Positions 34,423 through 43,429 of a stretch of DNA of 64,000 bases are shown here, one piece after another. This DNA is from CAZHFW01 sp964531675. GTDB taxonomy: Bacteria > Planctomycetota > Phycisphaerae > Phycisphaerales > UBA1924. The position numbers were made by a program, and so were the translations under genes. Each line of letters starts with the position of its first letter. Within the stretch, counting starts at the first letter, position 1. The stretch lies in the NCBI GenBank assembly GCA_964531675.1, contig CAZHFW010000004.1:83822-147821 (forward strand), given 5' to 3'. The notes below the pieces were generated by a model. The model ran no database searches, was not told the DNA's origin, and saw only the letters and a list, made by a program, of their open reading frames with translations.

Positions 34423-35055
34423 TTACTTCTTCGGGGCGCTGTTCTGGTTGTTGAGCTGGGTGATGATGCGATCCGAGAGGTCGATCGACTTCCCGGCGTA
34501 GAGCACCTTGCGCGACTGGGCGACCATGCTGACTTCCTGATCGGAAGCGCGGTCCGGGATCTTGATCATCGTCGAGTCGTTGACGATGACCAGGTCGAAG
34601 CCTTCCTTCTCGCCGATGCTCTTGGCGGCGTCTTCGATCTTGGTGTAGACGTCGCGGAGGACTTCACCCTTGCGCAGGTTGATGAGCTGCTGGAAGATCT
34701 GCGTCTCGGTCTCGGCGCGCTTGCGGAGCTTGATGCCCTCGGCGACCTTGTCGATGCGGGCCTTGGAGTCCTTGGGGAGCTGCTCCAGGTCGTTGTCGAT
34801 GGCCTTGAGCTCTTCGGAGTACTTGTCGAGCTGCTTCTGGGCTTCCTTGCCGTCGGCGACGATCTTGGCGTCGCGCTCCTTCACCTCGGTCAGGGAGCCA
34901 AGGACCTTGTTGAGGTCCACCACGCCGATCACCGACGGCTTGGAATCAAGGTGGGCCGAGTTGGCCGTGGCGCCGGACTGAAAGCCCGCGACCGCCGCCA
35001 GGGACATGAGGCCCAGGCCGAGAAGAACCGAACCGGAAACGCGTTGAGTGTTCAT
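34423..35055 (-). CDS. skp: OmpH/Skp-family periplasmic chaperone
   Basis: The 210-residue protein starts at ATG 35055 (AGGGGA six bases upstream), not at an earlier in-frame codon. It has a signal peptide of about 25 residues, then the Skp pattern: a short strand VIGVVDLNKVLGSL, a long charged helical arm (KIVADGKEAQKQLDKYSEELKA... region, about 60-140) and a returning strand FDLVIVNDSTMIK, LYAGKSIDLSDRII. Skp binds unfolded outer-membrane beta-barrels in the periplasm. Sitting between bamA and lpxD fits this role. The C-terminal Asn/Lys tail has no assigned function. Confidence 0.9.
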   Translation of the reverse strand: MNTQRVSGSVLLGLGLMSLAAVAGFQSGATANSAHLDSKPSVIGVVDLNKVLGSLTEVKERDAKIVADGKEAQKQLDKYSEELKAIDNDLEQLPKDSKARIDKVAEGIKLRKRAETETQIFQQLINLRKGEVLRDVYTKIEDAAKSIGEKEGFDLVIVNDSTMIKIPDRASDQEVSMVAQSRKVLYAGKSIDLSDRIITQLNNQNSAPKK

Positions 35056-35145
35056 GGCATCCCCTGTAAAGATCAAGGTTTACGTCCGCACACGATAGGT
35101 CCCGACCGGCGGTTTGTCCGCACTTTTTGAACCGAAGGCGACCGA

Positions 35146-37842
35146 TCAGCGGAAAGGCAGGTCCACGCTGAACGAGAAGACGCGCTCGCGGTCGGTGTCC
35201 TGCGACATGACCGGGAAGCCGAAGTCGAACGCCAGGGGCGCCGCCGAGAGCTGCGGGATGTACAGCCGGATGCCGAAGCCCACGCTCACGCGGTACTCGT
35301 CGAACCCGAAGTCTTCCTGCACCGTGCCGGTGTCCACGAAGCCCACCAGGCTGACCGCCTCTTCAAGGATCGGCTGGTTGATCTGAGCGCCCCAGAAGAA
35401 GAGCCAGGTGCCGCCGACCGGGTCATCGCCCATGGTCTTGGTGTCGTTGCGGATGCCCACAGGCGAGACGCCGCGGTAGTTGAAGCCGCGGAAGTTCTGG
35501 CCGCCCATGTAGAACCGCTCGTACACCGGGACTTCGCTCTGTCCCTGCGGGACGTAGCTCGCCTTGGTGTTGAAGCTCAGGACCGTCTTGCGGCCCAGGA
35601 AGTCCTCGTTGAGCTTGATGAAGATCTGGTGCTCGCCGTGCAGCACGTTGTAGTTGAAGTCGCCGCCCAGGGCGCCGACCTGATCGAATCCGACCTCGAT
35701 CTTGGAGCCCTTGCTCGGGCGGAGCTCATCGTCCAGGGTCGAACGCGTCAGCGAAATGCCGATGCTCGTCAGCAGGTGGGCGTTCTCGACCTCGAAGACG
35801 TCCACCGGCCTGTCCGGCTCGATGTTCGACAGGTTGATCGATTCCACGCGGATGGGCGTGGTCGCCGACCAACGTTCGCCCAGGCGACGCCCGAAGTTGA
35901 ACCGCCCGCCGTAACGCTCTTCGTCGTACTCGTTGTAGTCGCGCTTGCGATAGAACGCGGTCGCGCCCGCCGAATAATCGGTCTCGAGGAAGTACGGGTC
36001 CGAGAGCGAGATCGAATACGTCTGGACGTCCGTGCCGGGCATCGCCTCGATCTGGAACGTCTGGCCCGCCCCACGGAACGCACGCCCTGATGTGAACTCG
36101 CCGAAGCTGTCGGGCGTGTCCGCGATGTCGAAGTTGCGCTGGTTCAGCGCGATCCGGCCCACCAGGCCCGAGTCGGAGCTCACCGCGGCGCCGAAGCTCA
36201 AGGAGCCCGTGTTGGTCTCCTCGACCTGCACCAGCACGTCGCGGTGATCAGGCTCGACCGGATCCGGGTCCTGCACGCGGATCTTCACGCCCAGATCCTG
36301 GGGATCGGTCTGGCGCTCGAAGAGGTTCAGCGTCCGGATCTTCTTGGCGGAGAAGTCGATGGCGCTCTGATCCAGGGGGCGGTCCGGCAGCACGTCCGGG
36401 CGCATCTGCCGCATGACCACCTTCTGCTGGGTCAGGTCGTTGCCGATGACCTTGACCTCGCCGACCTTGAACTGCTGTCCCTGGCTGATGATCAGCAGCA
36501 GATCGACCTGGGGGTCCTTCTCGTCGCGGAGCTCGCGCGTGGAGATCATCCCGTCGTAGATCGACTTGTCGCGCGACGAACGCCGCACGGTGTACCCGAG
36601 CTTGGAGAACGCTTCCGTGAGCGAGTTGAGCGACTTCTCGAGCTTGTCGACGCTGTAGACGTCGCCGGGCTTGATGAGCATCAGGCCCGTGACCTGCTCG
36701 GGCGTGAACACGCCGTAGCGGTACACGACGTACTGGTCGCGACCGAGGCGGAGGATCACTTCGCCGGCCTTGAGGTTGCGCTTGGCCTCGTCCTCGCTCG
36801 AGTAGAACCGGTCCTGATCGTTGTACCAGACCAGGAGCTTGCGGAACGTGTAGACCGGGCCTTCGTCAACGACGAAGGTGACGATCGCTTCGCGTCCGTT
36901 CGGGCTCGGGCGCACCGTCTTGTCGACGCGCACGTCCAGGTAGCCCCGGTCGCGGTAGAACCGCACGATCGACGAGACGTCTTCCTGCAGGACCTGGTCG
37001 TCGACCGGGCCCTTCTCGAAGATCGGGAACCATTCCTTGGTCTTGATCGCCGAGCGAAGCTCGCGGGCCAGGAAGCTCAGGTTGCCCTCGAAGCGGATGT
37101 CCGTGACCTTCATCCGCTCGCCTTCGCGGATCTTGAAGAGCACGATCCCCGAGTCCTCGAGCTCCTTCTCATCCACCGTCACCTGCGCCAGGTAGAACCC
37201 CTTCTTGCGATAGAGGTCCTCGATGCGCCGGGAGGCGTTGTCGAGCTGGTAGCGGTCCACCGGCGTGTTCCGCAGCACATCCACCACCGCGCCGATGTCC
37301 TGGTCGGAGATCTGGCGGTTGCCCACCACCTGCACGTCCTGGATGATCGGCTGCTCGATGACCGTGTAGATCAGCTTGACCGTGCCGTCGTCCAGGAGCT
37401 GAACTCGGCTCTCCACCGACTTGAAGCGCCCCACGCGGTTGAGCCTGGTGATGTCCCCGCTCACCGTGGACTGCTGGTACGCCGCCCCGACTTTCGAGCG
37501 GAGCTGGTTGTCGATCAGCTGGGCGATCTCGGCGCTCACCGGCGCGAACTCGGCCCCGATCGGACCCTTCTGCCCGGGCTTGATCTTGATCGGCTTGCGC
37601 AGCTCGATCTCGCGGATCACGCGCCCCTCGTACATCTCCAGCTCAGCCGGAGGCGGAACCTTGGAACCCTGGTCGGGCTCCGGGGGTGGGGGGGCCGCGT
37701 CGCTGCGGGGCTTCTCATCCTTCAAAGGCTGGCCAGCCGCGACCGGCGCCAATGCAAGCGCAAGGCCCGCGCAGGCGCACAGCCCCAGCAACCGTCCACA
37801 GTGAGTCCCCGCAAACTTCAGCACAGGTCGGGGACAATACAC
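35146..37842 (-). CDS. bamA: Outer-membrane protein assembly factor BamA (Omp85)
   Basis: The 898-residue protein has a signal region (about 1-38), a Pro-rich stretch (45-65), about five POTRA domains (roughly 75-540; repeated FRGEGNL-like units, for example VTDIRFEGNLSFLARELR and QDVQVVGNRQISDQDI) and an Omp85 barrel (about 545-898). The barrel has the family motif YMGGQNFRGFNYRG near 805 and ends FSFSVDLPFR, that is, with Arg after the usual aromatic position. It inserts beta-barrels into the outer membrane. The start codon is uncertain (GTG 37842 or GTG 37824). It is the first gene of the bamA-skp-lpxD unit. Confidence 0.96.
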   Translation of the reverse strand: MYCPRPVLKFAGTHCGRLLGLCACAGLALALAPVAAGQPLKDEKPRSDAAPPPPEPDQGSKVPPPAELEMYEGRVIREIELRKPIKIKPGQKGPIGAEFAPVSAEIAQLIDNQLRSKVGAAYQQSTVSGDITRLNRVGRFKSVESRVQLLDDGTVKLIYTVIEQPIIQDVQVVGNRQISDQDIGAVVDVLRNTPVDRYQLDNASRRIEDLYRKKGFYLAQVTVDEKELEDSGIVLFKIREGERMKVTDIRFEGNLSFLARELRSAIKTKEWFPIFEKGPVDDQVLQEDVSSIVRFYRDRGYLDVRVDKTVRPSPNGREAIVTFVVDEGPVYTFRKLLVWYNDQDRFYSSEDEAKRNLKAGEVILRLGRDQYVVYRYGVFTPEQVTGLMLIKPGDVYSVDKLEKSLNSLTEAFSKLGYTVRRSSRDKSIYDGMISTRELRDEKDPQVDLLLIISQGQQFKVGEVKVIGNDLTQQKVVMRQMRPDVLPDRPLDQSAIDFSAKKIRTLNLFERQTDPQDLGVKIRVQDPDPVEPDHRDVLVQVEETNTGSLSFGAAVSSDSGLVGRIALNQRNFDIADTPDSFGEFTSGRAFRGAGQTFQIEAMPGTDVQTYSISLSDPYFLETDYSAGATAFYRKRDYNEYDEERYGGRFNFGRRLGERWSATTPIRVESINLSNIEPDRPVDVFEVENAHLLTSIGISLTRSTLDDELRPSKGSKIEVGFDQVGALGGDFNYNVLHGEHQIFIKLNEDFLGRKTVLSFNTKASYVPQGQSEVPVYERFYMGGQNFRGFNYRGVSPVGIRNDTKTMGDDPVGGTWLFFWGAQINQPILEEAVSLVGFVDTGTVQEDFGFDEYRVSVGFGIRLYIPQLSAAPLAFDFGFPVMSQDTDRERVFSFSVDLPFR

Positions 37843-38184
37843 GCCTCAAGCCCGGGGCACAAACCCAATGCCTTTTCTGGGTGATGCCGCGCCACGATCC
37901 CCAAGGCGTCCCCAATTCGGGTCCGCTTGCAGTTTCCAAACACGTCCCCTACATTGCTCCTCCCCAGGACTGGTGAACCCACCCGGGGAACCCGTGGGAG
38001 GCCTTTGGCCGGTCCTCGGGTCAGATCCAGGGTTGATTCGTGGGCCTTTGGCAATGCTGGATGCGTTGCCTGGGGTCCGTGTCTGCCGGGGGGGCTCGCT
38101 GGGGTGGAAGCCCCGGTTCAGGGCTTCCAGAGGACTTGGTCGGCCGGGATTCGTGATGTGTTGCCCGGGCCGGCGGAGACGTGC
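37843..38184. other. Divergent intergenic region, no gene seen
   Basis: These 342 bases separate bamA (minus) from the small membrane-protein gene (plus). Reading frames here have shadow-type composition. Both genes must be promoted from here, but I cannot pick a convincing -35/-10 pair. Confidence 0.5.
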
Positions 38185-38592
38185 ATGGACAGCATCTATC
38201 GCTCCTCGCGGCGCGGCGTACTGATCACCATCGCGATGTTCTCGATGCTCGGCGGCCTGGTGCTGGTCTGGCACCTGCTCAGGCCGGGCGTGATCAACGT
38301 GGTCCCCACGCCTCAGCTGCTCATTCTGCTGGGCCTGTTCGTGCTCCCGGTGCTCACCATCGGAGCCTGGGCGCTGGATCTGAAGCACGTCCGCTCGGCG
38401 CCGGCCCCGCGGAGTTCCCAGCCTGTTTCGATCCCCGAGCCCAAGCTTGCCGGGAGCGAACTGGCGGAGATGGCGAACATCACGCACGCCAAGGCCCCGG
38501 GCCGCGACGCGGCAGGCGCCGGCCGTGGACCAGAAACCCACCGCCACCGCCGGGCGGGGGATGTGGTGCTGCCCGTGCGCGACGCCCGCTAA
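38185..38592 (+). CDS. Small membrane protein with two TM helices
   Basis: The 135-residue protein starts at ATG 38185 with CGGAG about seven bases before. It has two hydrophobic helices (about 12-33 ITIAMFSMLGGLVLVWHLL, and 42-64 QLLILLGLFVLPVLTIGAW) and then a Pro/Ala/His-rich, probably cytoplasmic, tail of about 65 residues. I do not recognise a family. GC3 bias and the plausible TM layout support it as coding. Confidence 0.6.
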   Translation: MDSIYRSSRRGVLITIAMFSMLGGLVLVWHLLRPGVINVVPTPQLLILLGLFVLPVLTIGAWALDLKHVRSAPAPRSSQPVSIPEPKLAGSELAEMANITHAKAPGRDAAGAGRGPETHRHRRAGDVVLPVRDAR

Positions 38593-38738
38593 TCACGACT
38601 TGCCCAGACGTCACAGACCGCCCCGCATGCTGGGCCGGGTCGTTCATGCGCTGGCAATGAACGGATGTGTTTGACCTCTTTGGGGTTGAGCGGTTCGCCC
38701 GTGTGTGGCATGGGACGGCCCGCGGTTTGGGGGTCAAC

Positions 38739-39449
38739 ATGAACGTGTCCGCTCTGCTCGTTGCTGCCCTGCTCGCGGGGAGCGCCTCGGCCGACTTCGT
38801 CTCCCAGTTCGATTCCTACGTGCCCGGCACCAGCCTCTCGAACGTCGATGGCTGGAAGGGCTGGGACAACGTCGCGGCCCACGCGGGCGTCGTGTCCAAC
38901 GACTTCTTCTACACCGGCGACAGCTCGATCAAGATCCATGGCTACACCGACGCGGTCCGCACCTTCTCCGATGTCACCAGCGGCCGGTGGACCATCGAGG
39001 CCAAGCAGTACATCGCCAGCGGCCAGTCGGGCCTCTCGTACTTCATCGTCATGAACCGCTATGTCGACGGTGGGAACAACGACCAGGGCATGTGGAGCAC
39101 CCAGCTCCGCTTCGATCTGGCGGGCGGGCGCGTTTCCGACGACTTCCGGGGCGGTTCGGTCGCGATCCAGACCGATCAGTGGGCCGACATCAGGCTCTCG
39201 ATCGACCTCAACGCCAACACCGTCCAGAGCTTCTACAACAACCAGCTCATCAGCTCGGGCGTCTGGATGCGCTCGGGCTCCTCGGCGCAGGCCATCGCGG
39301 CCATCGACCTCTACTCCGCGGACAACAACGCGGTGTACTACGACAACGTGGGGCTCATGGGCGTGCCGACGCCCGGCGCCATGGGCATCGCCAGCGTGGG
39401 CATGTTCGTCATGCTGCGGCGCAGGCGAGGCAGCATCGCCCGATCCTGA
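38739..39449 (+). CDS. Secreted beta-sandwich protein with PEP-CTERM-like tail
   Basis: The 236-residue protein starts at ATG 38739 (GGGGGT six bases upstream) and has a short signal peptide ending ASA|D. The body looks like a lectin-type sandwich (FDSYVPGTSLSNVDGWKGWD, SGRWTIEAKQYI, IRLSIDLNANTVQSFYNNQL, AIDLYSADNNAVYYDNVGL). The C-terminus is VPTPGAMGIASVGMFVMLRRRRG: a PxPG motif, a hydrophobic helix and an Arg cluster, the tripartite plan of exosortase targets in planctomycetes. Its stop codon lies in the loop of a perfect hairpin. Sorting by an exosortase is inferred; none is in the window. Confidence 0.8.
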   Translation: MNVSALLVAALLAGSASADFVSQFDSYVPGTSLSNVDGWKGWDNVAAHAGVVSNDFFYTGDSSIKIHGYTDAVRTFSDVTSGRWTIEAKQYIASGQSGLSYFIVMNRYVDGGNNDQGMWSTQLRFDLAGGRVSDDFRGGSVAIQTDQWADIRLSIDLNANTVQSFYNNQLISSGVWMRSGSSAQAIAAIDLYSADNNAVYYDNVGLMGVPTPGAMGIASVGMFVMLRRRRGSIARS

Positions 39450-39457
39450 GGATCGGG
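39439..39457. terminator. Hairpin with the stop codon in its loop
   Basis: CCCGATCC (39439-39446) pairs with GGATCGGG (39450-39457); the three-base loop is the TGA stop of the PEP-CTERM-like gene. It is in a 31-base convergent gap with dnaN and could act on both strands, but there is no T-tract. Confidence 0.35.
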
Positions 39458-39480
39458 GGCGGGCGTGACGGACCTCGGTC

Positions 39481-40662
39481 TTACTGCAGGTTGACGGGCA
39501 TCACGACGTACAGGAACTCGGTGCCGCTCTTGACGATGCCGGGCTTGTTGGGCGCCTTGAGCTCGAAGATGACCTGCGGGTCATCCACGACCTTGAGCAC
39601 GTCGGTGAGGAAGGCGGGGTTGAACCCGATCTCGATGTCTTCGCCTTCGTAGCCCGCCAGGTCGATCTTGACCTCGGCCTCGCCCTGTTCGGGGGCGCGG
39701 CTGGTGAGTTCGAGCGTCTTGTCGCTCCCGGTGAACTTCATGCGCACGCCGCGGGATTCCTCGTTGGTGAGCAGCGCGGCTCGACGGACCGCGGACGAGA
39801 GCAGGTCGCGGTCGAAGACCACGCGCTTGTCCTGGTCCTTGGGGATCACGTCCTCGTAGGGAGGGAAGGAGCCTTCGACCAGGTTGCTGGAGAGGACGGC
39901 GCGGAGCTGGTTGTCCGCGTTCCCGAAGCCGAAGCAGATCTGGTTGTCGGAGAGGGCGATGTGCACGACTTCTTCGGGGTCGCCCGTGAGCTTCTGGAGC
40001 ATGCCCAGGGCCTTGGTGGGGACGATCGCTGAGACGCTCTTGCCTTCCTTGTCGGCCTGACCCGAGAGCGTGCCGCGGCACAGGGCCAACCGGCGGCCGT
40101 CGGTCGCGACCATCTCGAGCTTCTTGCCTTCGCGCTTCATGAGCACGCCGTTGATCGCGTAGCGGGAGTTTTCACGTGCGGTCGCGAACAGGGTGCGGGC
40201 GACGATGGCCGCCAGCTGCCCCGCGGGGTGCGTGAAGACCGTCTTGGCCTTGGGCGCGCCGCTGGCGCCGGAGACCATCTCGTTGAAGTCGGGCACCGGG
40301 GGGAAGTCGGCGACGGGGTAACCGAAGACCTTGAAGCGGGCGTCGGTGCCTCGGATGTTCATGACCTCGCCCTCGGACTCGAGGGTGAGGGTGGGGTCGG
40401 CGTCTTCGGCCGCGACGATGCCGCGGAGCTTGTCGGCGGGGATCAGGGCCTCGCCGGGCTGCTGGACATCGACCTGGGCCAGGTTGATGCGGATGGCGAC
40501 CTCCGCGTCGGTGCCGACGAGGGTGAGCTGCCCGCCTTCCTTGCCCTTGGTGGCCTTGAGGTGGACGCAGGTGAGCTGCATCCGGGGTGAGCGGGCCGCA
40601 ACGGCGCCGGAGACGAGGTTGACAGCGTTGAAGAGGGCGCCGCGATCGACGATGACCTTCAT
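39481..40662 (-). CDS. dnaN: DNA polymerase III beta subunit (sliding clamp)
   Basis: The 393-residue protein forms the dimeric ring that tethers DNA polymerase III to DNA. It shows three clamp domains, with family stretches MKVIVDRGALFNAVNLVSGA at the start, ALIPADKLRGIVAAEDADPTL, MVATDGRRLALCRG (about 185-198), and the C-terminal FNPAFLTDVLKVVDDPQVIF followed by EFLYVVMPVNLQ. GGAG eight bases before ATG 40662 supports the start. It is not next to dnaA or recF, so this is not the classical origin arrangement. Confidence 0.97.
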   Translation of the reverse strand: MKVIVDRGALFNAVNLVSGAVAARSPRMQLTCVHLKATKGKEGGQLTLVGTDAEVAIRINLAQVDVQQPGEALIPADKLRGIVAAEDADPTLTLESEGEVMNIRGTDARFKVFGYPVADFPPVPDFNEMVSGASGAPKAKTVFTHPAGQLAAIVARTLFATARENSRYAINGVLMKREGKKLEMVATDGRRLALCRGTLSGQADKEGKSVSAIVPTKALGMLQKLTGDPEEVVHIALSDNQICFGFGNADNQLRAVLSSNLVEGSFPPYEDVIPKDQDKRVVFDRDLLSSAVRRAALLTNEESRGVRMKFTGSDKTLELTSRAPEQGEAEVKIDLAGYEGEDIEIGFNPAFLTDVLKVVDDPQVIFELKAPNKPGIVKSGTEFLYVVMPVNLQ

Positions 40663-40849
40663 GAAGACGACTCCGTTCGAAATTCCGGGAGAAGCCCAAA
40701 AAAGGCACCCCGCCCGGGGAACAGAGTGTATCGCCTGCCGGCCAGGGTCGGCGGCTGTCTGGTCCGGTGGAGGGGGTGCGGAAAAGTGGGCCTTGGGGGC
40801 TCGATCGGCCCCTTCCCAGATCAGCCTACGGCCCGGCTTTCACGCCGGT

Positions 40850-43009
40850 CTAGACCCCGCACCCCAGATCCCAGTACTGAAAGAAGTAGAAGAAATCGAG
40901 CAGATCGACCGTGCCGTCGAAGTTGACGTCGGCCGGCGTGCTGTTGGTGTCCCACGCGTTGAAGAACGCGAAATAGTCGTCGAGGTCCTGTACGCCGTCG
41001 GACGTCAGATCGACCTTGCATGCGCAGGTGCTCTGGATGAGCCCCGCGGAGATGACATCGCCTTCGGTGATGTCGGCTTCGGTGGTGATCCAGAGATCGC
41101 CATTGACGCTAAAGGGCGTGCCGGTCCAGTTGGGGATGATGGGGTCATCGACCCATCCACCGGGGGTGAGTCGCTGGGTGGTTTTGACGCCGTTGACGCT
41201 GGAGCGGTAGAGATTGCCGCGGTGCTTGAGGAAGACCGAGTCCGAGGCGACGCTCTGCACCCAGGCGCCGTTGACGAGCTTGAAGGTGGCCATCGGGAAC
41301 GTGGTCGCGGATCGAGCGGAGATGTAGCACGCGCCGTCCCAGAGCACGCCGCGTTCAATGACCGCCGGCGCGCTGCCGCCGATGGCCGGGAGCGTCGGGA
41401 TGGGGAGGTTGGTCCAGGTCTGCCCGTCCCAGAGCGCCGCGGAGCTCGAACTGGTGGACGAGAGCAAGAGCGCCAGCGAGCCCTCGGTATCAAGGAATGT
41501 GGCGCTGGGGAGTCCGGGGAGAACGGTCCAGGCCGAGGCGTTCCACTCGGCGATGGAGTTCACGCCGCTGTTCCAGCCGCCGCAATACAGGGTTTGTCCG
41601 ATGACCGCGAACTGTCCGGGGACGAAGGGGAGGCCCGTCCCGGCATCGGACCAGACGTCGCCTTCGAGGCGCGCGACCCGGGTGACGGGTTGGGCGCCGA
41701 TCTTGGTGAACGCGCCGGAGCAGAACAACGCCCCGTCGAACGAGATGGCGGCCTCAATGTTCGCGTCAAAGGCCTCCGGGAGTGCGGGCCAGGAGGAGCC
41801 GTCGAACTCGCGGATGATGCCCGCAGCCGGCCCGGGCTGGCGATAGTCGCGCATGTTGAGACCCAGGACGCGGTTCCCCAGGCCGATCACGCGGCCGCTG
41901 TAAGTCTCAGGCTTGGGGAAAAGGGGCGCGAGCGTGCTGCCCGCGACACCCGCGATGCCGTAGAACCCGCTGTCGAGGATGTACCCGGTGTTGCCGCCGT
42001 AGGTCAGCGCGCCGCTCAGGACGAGCTGGTTGTCGAAGCTGCCCACCCCGGTCGCGATCAGGTACGGGGCGGTGTACAGCGTGGTCCACGAGGCGTCGAG
42101 GCGGATAAGCCGCCCGGTCGGGGCGCCGCCGAACATCGGATTGGACGTCCAGATCGCGTACACCGAGCCCGCGATGCTGGTGGCGGACTTGACCGAATCA
42201 AGCGAGCTGGCACCGATGGAGGGCAACGCTGACCAGGTCACACCATCCCACGCCGAGGCGTTCCGTCCGGGCTGACCGGTGGTGGGCGTGAAGGTTCCCA
42301 CCGCGACGAGCTGGCCCTGGTTGACCGTGATGCTGGCGGCCGCGTTCAGGCCCGGGCCGACGGCCTGCGTGACCCCCGCGCTGACGCGGAAGATGTTGTT
42401 CAGGCTCGGGGTTCCCGGGACGACGAAGTTCCCCGCCACGTAGAGGCTGTCCTGGAACCAGGCCAGGCTCGAGGCGGTGTTGGTGGCGTTTGGTCCGATG
42501 CCGACCCAGGCCGCACCGTCCCACCGGTAGACCACCGGGCCGGTCGAGCAGGCTGTTCCGGCGATGTACAGCGTGTCGGCTGCCGAGAGCACGGCCGCGA
42601 TCCGGAGCGGCGCCTTGGGGAGAAGCGTCCAGTGATCGCCCGCGAACACCGCGACGTTCGAAGCGTCCTCGCAGGCCCCGCCCGCGGCGTAGATCTGGCC
42701 CAGATGGACCTCAAGTGACGTCACGGCAAAGGGAAGGCCCTCCGCCATCGCGTGCCAGCCGGAGTCGTCGTGCCTGGCAACGTTGCGGGCGGCCGACCCG
42801 CCAGCGATCGAGAAGCTTCCGCCGACGATCAACTCGTCCTGCGGGCTTCCGGGGAGGATCAGAATGTCCTGGACCGTCCCGTTGGTGTCAGGCATCTGCC
42901 CGCGCTGCACCCACGAGGGCACGCACTGTGCCAAGGCTCCCACCCAGGGGAGTCCGGCGATCACAACCGCCGCCAGACGGCGGGAACGAATGGGAAGCAT
43001 GCTGAACAT
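40850..43009 (-). CDS. Beta-propeller-like secreted protein with variant dockerin
   Basis: The roughly 719-residue protein has a signal peptide (PWVGALAQ) and a body (30-660) of propeller-type units: ELIVGGSFSIAGGSAARNVA, WHAMAEGLPFAV, LYIAGTACSTG, LYCGGWNSGVNSIAEWNASA. The plan is the same as at 8006-9565, so the two are distant paralogues. The dockerin (about 665-719) reads CKVDLTSDGVQDLDDYFAFF, a Cys-less linker (NAWDTNSTPAD) and VNFDGTVDLLDFFYFFQYWDLGCGV. Cys is therefore third from the end, not last. The start is uncertain (ATG 43009, ATG 43000, or GTG 43054), with no clear ribosome-binding site for any. Confidence 0.83.
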   Translation of the reverse strand: MFSMLPIRSRRLAAVVIAGLPWVGALAQCVPSWVQRGQMPDTNGTVQDILILPGSPQDELIVGGSFSIAGGSAARNVARHDDSGWHAMAEGLPFAVTSLEVHLGQIYAAGGACEDASNVAVFAGDHWTLLPKAPLRIAAVLSAADTLYIAGTACSTGPVVYRWDGAAWVGIGPNATNTASSLAWFQDSLYVAGNFVVPGTPSLNNIFRVSAGVTQAVGPGLNAAASITVNQGQLVAVGTFTPTTGQPGRNASAWDGVTWSALPSIGASSLDSVKSATSIAGSVYAIWTSNPMFGGAPTGRLIRLDASWTTLYTAPYLIATGVGSFDNQLVLSGALTYGGNTGYILDSGFYGIAGVAGSTLAPLFPKPETYSGRVIGLGNRVLGLNMRDYRQPGPAAGIIREFDGSSWPALPEAFDANIEAAISFDGALFCSGAFTKIGAQPVTRVARLEGDVWSDAGTGLPFVPGQFAVIGQTLYCGGWNSGVNSIAEWNASAWTVLPGLPSATFLDTEGSLALLLSSTSSSSAALWDGQTWTNLPIPTLPAIGGSAPAVIERGVLWDGACYISARSATTFPMATFKLVNGAWVQSVASDSVFLKHRGNLYRSSVNGVKTTQRLTPGGWVDDPIIPNWTGTPFSVNGDLWITTEADITEGDVISAGLIQSTCACKVDLTSDGVQDLDDYFAFFNAWDTNSTPADVNFDGTVDLLDFFYFFQYWDLGCGV

Positions 43010-43148
43010 CCACGCGGCGGGGAGGGAGCCCGCCGGACTCAGGATACTGGCCACCCGTTGCGAAGATGCGGATATTCCTGGGGGACGCCAAGGTGCCGCG
43101 CCCGCCTGAATTCCGACCGGTTTGTTTCATGTTTGGCCCCCGGGAAAG

Positions 43149-43177
43149 TTGTCATCCGGCGGCGGGTCCCCGATACT
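43149..43177 (+). promoter_or_regulatory. Candidate sigma70-like promoter of transketolase
   Basis: TTGTCA (43149-43154; five of six to consensus), exactly 17 bases, then GATACT (43172-43177; four of six). It lies in the 420-base divergent gap before the transketolase gene and would give a leader of about 245 bases that includes a 7-bp hairpin at 43194-43211. No other gene is seen in this gap. Confidence 0.4.
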
Positions 43178-43429
43178 TCCCGCACCTCGGACTGACGCCG
43201 GTGTCGGCGTCGGGCTTTGGGGACGTGTTCGGGGCGATCTGGTCGACCTCCCGGTCGAAATCAACTTTCTGGCATATGTCGGGGTGACACCCGGCGCCGG
43301 GGGGATCGGGATGCGCCCGAGTTCCCCGGAGGCGAACCGACAGCCGTTGGCGGCCGTCGGGGAGATGCCGTGCTTCCGCGACGGGGCGGCGGGCCGGCGG
43401 GTTGGAACTGTCAAAGAAAGGATGACGGC

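Noticed and set aside
39481..40662. dnaN as a marker of the replication origin
   Set aside because: No dnaA, recF or gyrB neighbours and no visible cluster of DnaA boxes, so an origin here is not supported.
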